DNA of 64,000 bases from Diorhabda sublineata. Its lineage: Eukaryota > Arthropoda > Insecta > Coleoptera > Chrysomelidae. Shown one piece after another: positions 1-12,500 of the stretch; the stretch's first letter is position 1; each line of letters begins with the position of its first letter. The notes under the pieces were generated by a model. That model was given only the letters and a program-made list of their open reading frames with translations, was not told the DNA's origin and did not search any database. The DNA is taken from positions 10,610,872 through 10,674,871 of the forward strand of contig NC_079485.1 of NCBI RefSeq assembly GCF_026230105.1, written 5' to 3'. The translations under genes and the position numbers were made by a program.

Positions 1-283
1 TTGATTATTCATTTATTGTCATTAATATTCTAGCCAATGAATATTACAAAAATGCTGTTAACTAGTGACTATCTGAGGGTACTAGTAAGACTTCATTCGA
101 TATAAGGGATATTAAGACATTCCAAGATAACAGGAACATCAGACAACTCTATATAAAATGATTTTTGATATAATATGTACGCAGGTCACATGTATGAGGA
201 CAACAGTAGGTGATCTAGCCCCTATACACATTCTAAACTTTCAGTTGAACTTCCATAAAAACGAGAAATCTTCAAAAATATAT

Positions 284-286
<3 letters not shown>

Positions 287-334
<48 letters not shown>

Positions 335-357
335 TATATATATAGATATATATATAT
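287..357. repeat. (TA)n microsatellite, interrupted
   Basis: About 70 bp of alternating TA with two GATA interruptions near its right end. The Tyr/Ile frames over it are artefacts. Confidence 0.95.
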
Positions 358-1192
358 TGCAAGCGAATCTAAAAATAGTTTGTTATGAATAATAAATATT
401 TTTTCGAGTGAATTAAAACATTTTTTAAACGTGTTTCTTTATCAAATACAAGCATAATTTCTTATTTTGTTTTTGGCATACCGGTTTTTATCGCTAAAAT
501 AAAAATACCTCAAATAATGGAATAGCATTTTTAGTCAAATGAATTTTAATGCCTTAGGCCACATTGACTTTGTTTAATATGTGGTCATCGACTCACAAAC
601 TTGTAACACTACGATTTGTACAAAATCTATCACTTAAGAAATCATCATATTAAGTCATCACTTTCTATTTTAGTAGAACTCATTTATCACTCGCTAATTG
701 ATTGAATATAGGCTTTATAATTTAAAATCGACAACCGCTACCCGCACTTCAGTACTTATTTTCACATTTTGTTCATCTGAAATTAATCTTAATAATATAG
801 AAAACAGTACAAAAAGCGATGTCTTACTGAAAAAAAAAGAGAGAGCGAAAAGTAAGGAAATTGCAGATAAAAGAATGATAACAGAAAATAAAAGACGTAA
901 TGGGTTATGAAAGCCTAAGAGACGAATCAAATTCTTTTGATGGGTAAATGAATGGAAAAAAAGAGGAAAAACATAATTTGAATCTCAAAAACCAAATTTC
1001 TCCAAAATTTGGTATGTCAAATCAATTTTAATATTAAATTTTAACAGCAGCAAATTGTATTTTACATGATATGATAATGGACTTCTGATTAGTCACGTGA
1101 TGCAACGCAACCCATGCATGCTTTTAAACAATGAATTCGGCATTGTACGTGTGTCAAGACTTGGTGCATGTTTTTTGTTTGGAAATTTGGAT

Positions 1193-1687
1193 CAATTGGG
1201 AATACTTTAAAACTTCCATATTTCCATAATATTAATGTGGGTTGTATTTATCATATATTATATTTATGACTACGTTTGTTTCCATATATATTCCGAATAA
1301 GGAAATTATTGAAACAATCACTTAAAAACACAGATGTTCAGAGATTTTTAAAATTTTCAAGTTTTTGTACCTTATCATCAAATTTTGTATAATTATTCAT
1401 ACTTTAATTTGAAATACATGTTTTTAGATGCAAGCTCATCTAATTTGTTTATATTATACTAACAATAATTAAAATAAATAGTGCTAATACAAATACATAA
1501 TTAACTTTTTTACTTGTGTGAAATAATATTTGTAATGGAGTAAATTTGCAATGGTCTAAATTAATTCTCATTTCAATTGGGAATACTTTAAAACTTCCAT
1601 ATTTCCATAATATTAATGTGAGTTATATTTATCATATATTATATTTATAATTTACGTTTGTTTCCATATATATTCCGAATAAGGGAA
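1193..1687 (+). repeat. Spaced direct repeat, two copies of about 113 bp
   Basis: Copies at 1193-1305 and 1574-1687 begin CAATTGGGAATACTTTAAAA and end near TATTCCGAATAAGG, differing at only a few positions. The 268 bp between them is not repeated. Offset is 381 bp. No open frame or known terminus. Confidence 0.85.
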
Positions 1688-4600
1688 AGTTAGACATATA
1701 ATGTTCCTATTTATTCAAATAAAAAAATCAGAAACTTATGAATTTGAACTAATGATTATAGTAATCTCTGAATCAACTATTTTAGATGTTACCGCTCCAG
1801 TAATGTCAATTTTTTTTATCCGAAGTTATCAGTGGTCATACGAGACAGAATGGTTTGTGGGGTTGTACTACACTTGTACGATCCACTAAAACCCTCTTTA
1901 GTTAACCCTTAGGTTTTCATCCTGGACCTGCGTCACCATTCCACAGAATGAATCTTCTTCGCTCTATTTATGTTTGTTCTATTTATTCGTCGTTCTTTTA
2001 TCTCTGTAGCTGTTGCTTCACGTGGTTTGGTTATCGACTAGTTTTTCGCGTTGAAGTTCCAATGACTGCATATGAAGAATGTATGCTCTGCGTTATCCAT
2101 AGCTTGTCCTACAGCGAGACTCTCTTCTTTTCCTCGTTTAAATAGGTAGGATCGAAAGTACCCGTGTCCAGGCAGTAGTTAGGTCCTGTACATGTTCACC
2201 TCCCCGTGACTTCTCTTTATCCAGCCTTTGACTTGTGGTAAGTGGCGATCACCTACCTCGTTGATCCCTATCATATCTCTCCTACCAATAGTTCATGGCC
2301 ACGACTCTTTTTTTCGTTTGTGATTCTGATTTTGTTGGTGATTTGATCGACCTTTTCCGCGCTACATATTCTCTTGCATATATTCCTGCGTTCGAGTACT
2401 AACAGATCTATTGTTTTGATACAGAGTGAGAGAGTATGCACTACATACTCGAAGAGCAGCTCTGCGTTGAACCCTGCGTTGTACCAAGCGAAGTGAGAGG
2501 AAACAGTGTACATACTTATATCTTTAGAGTTTTTTTAAAATTTCTTAGTGCCGTTTATGTCAATTATTATATTATCAAAATTGTTTTTGCCGCTTATATA
2601 ACTCTGATTTTCTCCCACCGAATATATTCTAAAATATCTTTGTAACAATATTTTTCGTTTCTTCCGTTGCACTGTTTTTAGCATTTAGTTACCTGTTTTT
2701 TATGATATAAGCTTTTAACTAGCTGCTAATCTCATTTTAATCCGCTTAATTATATCGATCACAAAATCTTAATCGTCATTAAATCGTGTGTTTTTAGTTG
2801 TATTTATACATCAATTTGTTTTTTTTTTGACCACTTAAATTATCAAAAAATCAGTAATTCAACTTTTGTTTAAACATATATACGTAGAATTCAAATGTAG
2901 CAATAATTAATTTAAAAACTTGCAAAAATGCTTATAATTAAATGGAATAATTTTTTCGTTAAAAAAATGACTTTCTAATAAGTTTTCAACAAAGTCACGT
3001 TTCTGTTGCTTCTGGTAAACATGAAGTATGATAAGTTTTTATTGTGTATTAGTCAGGTGTCTTTTGTTCAGTAAATATTTGCAATTTGTGACTTTTTTAA
3101 AAATATGTATATGCACGTACCCATCCCACCCTATATTGTGATTAAATTCATAATAGCATAAGCCAACAGAACTTTCCACTACATGATTTTCTGCTTCATC
3201 GTTATTAGTTGATTTCGTAGTTGATTGTTTCTCTCCATACTATATTTTACCAAAAATTACATGTTTCCAATAATTAATCTTATCAAGTTAGATTAATTAT
3301 ATTTGAAGTGGATATAGTCAAAAACATAATTAAAGGCAAAGGAACTAAGTATTGATCTTAGGAACCGTGACGACGTCTTAGAAGCAGAATGAAAGTTTTA
3401 TTTAAGTAAGTAATATGATCTCCATGTTTTTAGTTTTTAAACATATTCAATGTTTCATATGACTTGGAATTATTATTGAATCCTAGTATCCTTCATTTTT
3501 ATCTATCAATTGCGTGCATCTCTATCGATATGATAACAAATAAGCTGGTAGAAATTGAATTGATTCAATAGCATCAGTACTGTATGAATAGTGTACTGTG
3601 CTCACAACTGTGCCCGTTAGACATTCGCTATTTTTTTATCTAAAGGTAATTTTTTGTAGTTTTGTAGAAATTATGTTGAAAATTTAGTTATAATACATAT
3701 TATTGTTTACTTGGAAATGAACATTTTCAATATATTTTCTCATATTTTTAATAATGAGTTTTAGTATAAACGTTCCAGTTTACTATGTAGTTTTGTTTAA
3801 GGTTCTTCAGTTGTAATAATTGTTTTTAATAGATTTATTAGTTAACATAAGTTGTAGATATCCGTGAAACTAATTATTATTCAACAAAGGAAAAAAGTGG
3901 GAAAATGCAAAATGGTAAACGAAAACGGTATTTTTGAGCCTGTTAATATTTATACATATATTGACTTCAAGTTATTATCTGAAATAACAACTACATTTTG
4001 AATCATCTATCAATTAAAAAATTGACATTCATAAGAAACAGCAATACACAAAACAAATTATATGAGAAAAATGAAACAATGCTATTATTAGGAATGATAA
4101 CGGTGAGATTAACAAGAGAATAATTGTAGCCAGTGAGATTTCGATAGATAGATTCCTACCAAAGTTATTCTTATTATCTACATACATCTTTACATTCGTC
4201 TCTACCTTGATTGACGAAAAATGAATTTAACCGTTATTTTAGTTAGTTAACTCTATGTACATATTTCCTCTCTAAAGATCCTTGATATGTTTATATAAAG
4301 GCATATCCGTTCATTTCATCTGTAATATCCACGTATACCCCCGTTATCGTAGTCGCCAATTCCACGTTCCACTGTCGCACAAAACAGGCATATCATTTGT
4401 TTTAGGGCTTTTCTCCCATATGACTGGTGCTGCATTGCGGTTTTGTAACATTTTGTAACATTAACTCGTTTTTTTATTATGGATTCATTGATTAAGCCAT
4501 GATTTGTTGGGCGTTTAGAGTCAAAAAAAGGAGCAATCGCGTTTGTCTTGTTACAAAAATGTTGTTTGGGGTCCGCATAAATACCAAAACACGTACCAAG

Positions 4601-4888
4601 TAGTCAAAGATCGATTTTAATCCCAGGGATATATAGTTTTGGTCCAGGGATATCGAGACTTTTGAAGGTTCGTAATTGTATTTTTTTTCATATATTCACT
4701 TTAAATGCTCAAATTATCGAGTTATAAGAAATAGAGGTAAATTAGAGGTCAAATATAATTTCAAAACAACATCTGACATAAACATTAAATTTAAATTATT
4801 TGTTTTGATACAAACATATCACCACCGCAGAATTATATTTTGTGTAATATTAGTGTATATTCAGTTAGTTATTGCAAAGATTTGCATA

Positions 4889-5714
4889 CGCGGTCTGACT
4901 ATTAAATAACGAGAATGCGCGCCTAGAGGGCGTCCTAGACGGCTGGAGTAAAAAAACGAGTAGTGCGTTGGGTATCTAGATATCTTGTCTATGCACTTTC
5001 CGCCACTATTATAGTAGTTATGCAGTAGCGGTATGAAACGAACGTGTGTTTTCAATGTCTCAATATCAAATTTCTCGTTAAATTGAAAAAAAAACTCCGA
5101 CTGATTAATTGTTGCCTGTGGGGACAAATCTCTGTCGTGCGCGTGTTTTTGAGTTGTGCAAGCGCTTTAGTGAGGACAGAGAGAGCAAATCAAAATTCAA
5201 GGCAATGTTGATCGTTTTTTTTGACATTAACAGTATGACTGAATGGGTTCCAGAGGGTCAGACTGTCAACCAGACTTACTATTTGTCAGTTTTGGCAACA
5301 TTGCGAGAACGAGTTCGTAAAAAGCAGCCCGATTTTGCACCAGGATAACGCACCCACCCATAAGGCGCTATCTGTGAAGCAGTATTTGGCCAGTAAGCGC
5401 ACTCCAGTACTCGAACACCCGCCGTACTCACCACATTTGGCACCGTGTGACTTTTTTTGCTTCCGAAGATAAAATCTGCTTTGAAAAGGATCAGATTTGA
5501 GTCGATGGAAGTGATAAATTGAAAAACGGTAGAGCTCCTAAAGGCCCTCACCAAAGAAGACTTCCACCACTGCTTCGATCAATGGAAAATACGTATGGAA
5601 AGGTGTGCGGCGAGTGCAGGGGAGTATATTGAAGTGAAGCATTCGAACGTAGAATAATTTTTATAATAAAACCCTTTTTCGTAACCAGTCTCGTTATTTA
5701 ATAGCTGGACCTCG
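4889..5714 (+). mobile_element. mariner-family transposon, internally deleted and inactive
   Basis: Ends are near-matching inverted repeats: CGCGGTCTGACTATTAAATA at the left and, read on the other strand, CGAGGTCCAGCTATTAAATA at the right. Each is flanked by a TA target duplication (4887-4888, 5715-5716). At 826 bp it is shorter than the usual 1.3 kb. Decayed transposase on + includes QTVNQTYYLSVLATLRERV, then after a frameshift HQDNAPTHKALSVKQYLA and HPPYSPHLAPCDFF, and later CFDQWKIRMERC. The N-terminal DNA-binding part is missing. The third catalytic Asp of the SPDLAP motif is His here. Confidence 0.92.
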
Positions 5715-6861
5715 TATAGTGATGCGTAACAATGAGAAACGGGGCCGAATTTCGCCTGATGAACCTACATTAAAGCTGAAAATATGAGCTGAAAAAAGAT
5801 GAACAATTAAAAAAAATTCGTGTGCCATATTTTATTCGAAAAAGCCATAAGAAATATAGGGAAACATGAGAATTGTAACGAGCCATCTTCACTGTGATAT
5901 GTCGTTTAGCGAGTGAATTTGATAAATATATAAATGCTAATATTGATGTTGTCTTGAATGCGATAAACTAGTTTTCACCATGAAGGTACATGAAAAATAT
6001 GTAATATATGAAAAATGTGTATTACCTTATATTTCAGTTGACATTTTCCTTTTCCCTACTAACTTAAACTTAGGTTTTATGTTAGTACGAAGGCGGATGA
6101 ATAAATCATTGTCTTTTGGAATATTCCGCCTATTAAGTGAAAGGGTGAACCTGCTGATGATAATAGGAATCTGTCATCTGATTCATGATAAATTGGAAAA
6201 CAGCTGGGTCAATGATTTCGTGTTTGACAGTCATTGCAATTAGACTACTTTATCATTTGAGGTGAAATTGGAAAAACGTGATTTTGTGTGGATATTAAGC
6301 ATTCTTTTTTGCGAAAAAACCATCATTCTAATCCCTAAGCTTGATAAATACTATAGGAACTGTACAATGAATTCAAAACAACTCACAGTCTGATGTTGAC
6401 CAATGGATAATTGAGAATGCAAGAACTTGTTAAAGCTGTCTCACATTGCTGAATGTTCACAATTTTGAATAATGACTTGGGTACAAGAAAGTTCGCAATT
6501 TTTAGTCTTGAATTGCTCCTTCATCCGCGTCATTTTGAAGATTTATCACCGAAGTCTTAGAAAACCAAACTAAATTTTCACCCAAAAATCCGTGGTTCAT
6601 TGAAACAACTTATTTATCTGTCCCCGCAATATAGGGATTCAAAATTTAGTTCAATCAATTTTCAAAAAATTATGTCTGGTTCGTTATATCTGTCAATAAA
6701 ATTCATCCCTTAACTATGCACTTGCTTTTTTTCTTAGTAGTTCTAGTTCTTGAATTCTAAATAATATTATTCTGACTATTTCCTTCGAAAAATTTAAGCC
6801 AACCAAAAAGCTGTAATATTTTATGTTTACCTAGCAACGATCAAATTTCAGCGATAATACT

Positions 6862-6897
6862 GCACTAGTGCAAATTATTGATAATTTGCACTAGTGC
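6862..6897. repeat. Perfect palindrome, 17 bp arms
   Basis: GCACTAGTGCAAATTAT, a 2 nt spacer, then its exact reverse complement. Could form a cruciform or RNA hairpin. Confidence 0.9.
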
Positions 6898-7011
6898 CAA
6901 ATTTTCGTCTAGGATTAATAAACATCATTTGGTTTTAATTTTATATTTTAAGAAAAGGAACAATTATTGTTTATTTTAAATTAAATTTTTCTCAGGAAAT
7001 AGTCTGCCAAA

Positions 7012-7114
7012 ATGCCCTCTCGTGCATGTCAAATTGTCTCATAATTTCCTCTCGTGCGCATTCGCGCACTCGAGAAAATTAAATTATCGACAATTTGACA
7101 TGCACTCGGGACAT
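7012..7114. repeat. Imperfect palindrome about 103 bp with CG-rich centre
   Basis: Left arm includes TGCATGTCAAATTGTC and right arm GACAATTTGACATGCA, with further pairing toward a GCGCATTCGCGC centre. The centre is unusually CG-rich for this window. No target duplication identified. Confidence 0.85.
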
Positions 7115-8088
7115 TAATATTGATAATCCTACATTACTCATAAGGAATTCTTGACTATCAAATGCAGTTTCGTACTGACATAAAAAAATAGCTGTTAAGT
7201 TTAAAATTAAAATTTCTTACATATCTTACTATACACTATACATATCTGATTTTTGTGTAAAATTATTGTTGTTCATTGTTTTCCTACCTAATTTAAACGT
7301 GATACACAAAGATTGATGTACTTCATGCAAGTAGAATTAACGGTTTTTTCCATAAAAAGATTTGATTTTTACATTATCAATACATTGCATTGAATATGTA
7401 AATGTACGTTTCCTGGCAGTAAATAATATCTCGACCTTCCTCTTGATAATTTTTTCAATTGTTTTATGTATTCGATACGACTAAGTTGATAGTCGTGATT
7501 TTTAAATCATAATTTTAATTATCTTTCTATTTTGTTATCACAAATTGGAAAACGATTTTTTTTAATCTTCATACACCTTTCACTAGGAGCCTTTGTAGCA
7601 TAGAAATAATATCCGCATCTTTGAGTTAGTAGATATATAATTGCAGTATCAGTGTGTGTGGTTTTTGATTTTTATTCCCGTAATTATTCTGAAAGGATAT
7701 TGAGTCAACTTTGTTTCTTTTCACCTTGGATAACTTTATGGTCGTTTCAAATCATCTCACGTACTTGCCCAAGAATCACCGGTTTTTGCTTGGTTGTTGT
7801 TAGGATTACTTAAATTGGTTGTGAAAACATGGTCAATATATCATTCTTCTTGGTATTTAGATGTATTGATTTCAGATATTTCAAAACTCTATAGTTGTAC
7901 TTAAAATTGTTTGTATAAATCTCTCAACTTTTCAATAATTAAACGAAATTATTTATTCTATGTATAAAAATGTATACGCCTCAAAGAGCTCATTCAGCCT
8001 AAACTTTTATTAGTTTCAACTGTATGTCTCTATGTTTGTAACTATTTCTTCCAATAATTGAGGACAAGTAAGATTTAAGAAACAAAAT

Positions 8089-8452
8089 CACGCTTTTAGA
8101 AATAATTAAACTAAAAAGTAAATAGGTAAATGAGTACAATTCATTTACCGGATCGTTCGAATTGTTTCAGTTACCAAAAATTACTGACTAATTAGATCTT
8201 CCCTTTCCTCTATTTTCCATTTCTCCATTCACTTAATTCGCTCAGATTGGTGATATCAAAAATTACGACTCCTTATAATTTTTTACTAGTTTCATTCTGA
8301 CACACATAGTGAGCATAGATATGAGTGCAATTCTTAGTTCGGAGACTGACGCAATGATTTTTTCGATTACTGAAAATTAAAAATGTCACAAAAAGTAGCC
8401 CACGCTTTTATTTTATAATAGTGACATTAATTTTCTCATCTTTGATTTTCAG
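8089..8452 (+). repeat. CACGCTTTTA-family interspersed repeat, copy 1
   Basis: Starts near CACGCTTTTAGAAATAATTA and has CCCACGCTTTTAT at 8399, followed by an ACATTAATTTTCTCATC tail. It shares these ends and an internal TTTTTACTAG...ACACATA block with a copy at 22074-22620. Class unknown. Confidence 0.65.
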
Positions 8453-8674
8453 CTTTTGAACGCCCATGAGATTTCTGATTAAATTTAATTCATTAAGTCC
8501 CAAATCGCTATATATTTTTTATTCTATGCATATGCAGCAAAACTGGGGGAATATTTACAGTGTGAGCTATCCCTATGTTTCTGCCTGTTCTATTTTTATC
8601 AGTAAAGATTATTTCCCAATTTTATCTTCCAGTTGTATAAATAACTGTTTTTACAGGATTCAAGACAACTAACA

Positions 8675-8932
8675 ATGGCGTATCGAAATGGTTATTCTGG
8701 AGACGATCGTGAATTAGACAGGGATGCCAGGATGAATGACGGTGTAGGAAAACCAGTGCATATTATTGAACATTTGGCCACTTTTACGGTTACCAAAGAA
8801 ACAGGCATCATGTACCCAGCTGATGGAATGAGGCGATTGCTGCAGTTGGAAAAAACAAATGGAATTTGGTCACAAAAAATGCAGTTATGTTTAGATAATT
8901 CCTGGGTTCTTATCATGGATTATGAAACAGGG
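8675..8932 (+). CDS. Eps8: Eps8 coding exon 1 (residues 1-86, first half of PTB)
   Basis: Starts at the first ATG after the acceptor TTTTTACAG (exon begins 8657, so 18 nt are 5' UTR or upstream coding). It ends in phase 0 before GTAAGT. Residues such as EHLATFTV and WSQKMQL align with the start of the Eps8 PTB domain. The 18 nt before the ATG have no stop in frame, so the true start may lie in an exon further left that I could not find. Confidence 0.88.
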
Positions 8933-9491
8933 GTAAGTATTTATTTCACATCGCAAATCATGAGTGAGTTTCCCATCCATAAATTTATGGATCGGTGCAG
9001 TGTTTAATGGTTCGCTGGCTGAACGTATAAAATAAACATTTGCATGTTTCAATATTATCTTGCTTCTTAAATTTTGGATTCGATATACTTGACTTCTAGG
9101 TACTAGATACATTTCAACTGTTAACACATGTGTTTATAAAAAACATATGTTCAAATGAGATGAAGAGTAACCATTCAAGAAATATGGTTTGATTACTTTT
9201 TACTGCTATCCTATAGGTCATTCCTATTGCTTGAATACCTTATATCGCTCTCCCTTCTGGTCGTGTTTTCTGCCAGCTGCATTCCGTATCTTTTTTTCTA
9301 CTTTTCTATTTTAATTGTGTATACACCTTGATGGATTACAAGAGATTTTGTTATCAATATACTTCAAAATTCAATTCATTTGCTCCAATGATGTTCTAAT
9401 TCATGGATTTTATCCCTAGAAAACTATCGTTCGATGGAAATCGTTCTACGCAGGATTTGTTTGAGATAAGAATTATGAGAAATCTGTCGAA

Positions 9492-9565
<74 letters not shown>

Positions 9566-12500
9566 TTTACAGATTTTGAGTTTTATCAGAGGCTGAGCTA
9601 TCATGATTGAAAATAATTTCTTTATTATGTAAACCGACCATTTGCACAAATTTTTACATTCAGATGACCCAAAATTTTGTAATAATATTCTGTTGTAAGG
9701 AATACAGATTTCTTATATAATGCCAACAACTTCTCCGATTTTTGGAGTATAACTCGCTTTGGAACCGAAGTACCTAGTGCGTGCTACTCCTTAGTTTTCA
9801 TTCAGGATCATGCTCATAGACCTAAATATTATCTATGGTTACAAAACGACAAATAAATCTTGTATAATGAGGTGCGTAGGGATTCTACTAAAGATTAATT
9901 GACAATCACAATAATGATATTGAGATGACAAGAATTTGTGTGAAAAACTCCACACGTGTTCTATAGACGTAAAACTACCTTAGGTAAGCCAAAACGAAGA
10001 GCCTATTAGTACGATATCTTCTTTAAGAATGAAATAAAAATTAATGATTCGTTAAACATCACGTACAGTGTTGAATTGTACCCAAATAACGAAAACAGTG
10101 ACTCCCAGACTCCCATAAGAATTGATAAATGATTTTGACTGGCTCTAAACGGCCACATAAAACAGCACTAGTTTACGGCGGTACATTACAAGAATTACTA
10201 TGTGGTGAGCTTACTATTCAGTAGACAATGGCCATGAAAAACCGCAGCTAGGTCTTAATTTTTGAAATTAGTAACAAGTACAAAAAAGTTCTACAGGACC
10301 GTATATACCATGCTTAATTTAAAGCATGTCAAGAACATTAAATATAACCGTTGAATACGTTTCATAATAAAGCATTTACCTCCGGTAATTATCTAGAGAA
10401 ATTTCTAAATATAGGTGTTCCCTTATCTATAAATATTTGTAGTTGTCTCCCTTAAATTAATAATCCATAATAAAACGTATTCTATAAGCCGTTTTGTATT
10501 TGCCAGGCAGTAGGGAGCCAAAATATGGTGGAAACCAATCTACTCATAGTGTGTTTCTTAGTATGGTTAGTTTAACTATGTTTACACTCACTCTGGCAAA
10601 GAGTGGTTTGCAGAACTAAACAGTAACTTCCATTCCAAGCTGGAATCTTATAATTCCTATATAAAAATTACAGGCCAAATGGCATTAGAATAACCAAATC
10701 CTAATCCATATTTCGATCTACTCCTCCATTAATAATTTCTTCATTTCATTTCATCATTAATACAAGTTATTACTTCTACAAATGTTGAGATACTTTCGAT
10801 TTTTTGACTTAATTAAAAAAAAACTAGTTTATTTTCTTTCTACTGTCTACGTATCAAGTCTTCTTTCCAGTAAATGATATGGGACATTTTAAATTACTTT
10901 TTGATTAGTGCCTTCAGAAAATTGGATTTCTTAACTTCTAGGAGTAAATAGGAATTTCAAATTCACTAGAAAGAAATTTCGGAGAAAGTCAGATCACATC
11001 GACGTGATGCAATTCATTGCGATAATTGGTTAAGGTGTGACCAAAGAAAAATATCTTACACAATTTAAACCGACAATTCAACTATTTCGATGCTGCCAAT
11101 ATAATTATACGAGATCTCCGAACGTCGTTTTGTTAGAAAAGTAACAGATCTTCGTGCAAAAGTACATTATCTTCTCCATAATTTTCCAACTCATGAGTCT
11201 TTGAGCAGTAATAGATTTTTCAAATTTTCATATTACCATCAAGATTTCTTAGAAGAAAAAAGGAATGATAGCATTTTTAGGGATACTAAAGCAATTAAGA
11301 CCTTTGCATTTTGATATTCATGTAGATTATTAATTTATATATGAGATTTGGTAATGTGAGGTAATATTTTGAGAAAGGCCAAATTCAGGCCTTACCAACA
11401 AAATTACCTCTACGAAGAAAAAAAATCGCTCTTCATTAAAATAGACTTAAAATCAAAGATAAATATGAAAAGAAGTGAGAAAATGAATACATATATCATG
11501 GAAATAAGCTTTTTAACGCATGAGATAACTAAGTATTTTTAGGTATATCGTCATATTTATTATATTTGGTTAATTACAATAGAATTAAGATTAGATATAC
11601 TGACAAGTGAGTCGACGCAGTCAATTTATTCATCATGTCCTAATCCGATCCATTTTCATATAACATAAAATACAATCATTTTACTTGTAACATAGAAAAT
11701 TAGTCATTACCGTAGGTTACCTCCCTCGATTATTTTGTGGTTACAGGAAAGTACTACTCAGTATATTCTAAGGATTGAGGTTATTTATTGCTCACTATAA
11801 AATCATCAATAACAAGGGCTTACCGGATTGTCAGATAGTTATAATACATGTTTAAATTTTCACTTACATATTTGCAAAACTAAAATTACATTCAAATACA
11901 ACCTTGTGAGAAGTTAAGTTAAGTTTATATCATTTATTTGGTGTATCAGATTCGAGTGAATGCTTATAACCATAATTCTTAATGACACATGCACGTTTAC
12001 ATTGTTATAACTCATGTGGCTGCATTATATACAAATATATACAACTAAAAGCTGTAACGGAGTATATAGCTTTTTGGTCTTAAAGAGGGCTCCAAGTTTT
12101 TTGTGAAGCTACCTTGGCCAATTCGGCCACGTGGTTATGCCAGAACATATTGTTCCAAACCTCAACATCCAACTAGAAAATTTGCGGAGCTGGTGATATT
12201 TGATGCCCAGACAGGACCAAATCCTGAGTTGCAGTGTCAGCATTCTTTATAAAACCAGCAGACGGGTCTTTACTGCATCAAACAGCAGCAGATTGCTGCC
12301 ACCTCACTCCAGAATATTCTCAAGATCGGTATTGATGGTGATAATCTTTGCTGCCTACGGATTTGGGTGTTAGCCGAGTTTATTGGGGTGGTTCATTTGA
12401 ACGGCGACATCAGTGTGCTATGGTCGGAGAAGCTATAGATTGGATTCGCAGTTTTGTCGAGTAGATCGTTGATGTTGAGGAGAAAGAGAGTAGGTGACCA

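Larger units (their letters stand above)
1..4886. other. Upstream region, no gene recognised
   Basis: AT-rich sequence with short frames only. It holds a (TA)n tract, a pair of spaced direct repeats and, at about 1905-2520, a block visibly richer in G+C than its surroundings that I could not assign. From 2521 to 4886 I saw no repeat or coding signal I can name. Any 5' UTR exon or promoter of Eps8 could be here, undetected. Confidence 0.5.
5717..8656. other. Gene-free stretch before Eps8 exon 1
   Basis: AT-rich with two palindromes and, towards the right, one copy of the CACGCTTTTA repeat. Nothing coding seen apart from short chance frames. Confidence 0.5.

Noticed and set aside
158..388. 76-codon frame rich in Tyr-Ile repeats
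   Set aside because: Translation of the (TA)n microsatellite.
1905..2520. GC-richer block as a possible Eps8 promoter or 5' exon
   Set aside because: No splice donor leading plausibly to 8657, no coding similarity; could equally be a retrotransposon 5' region.
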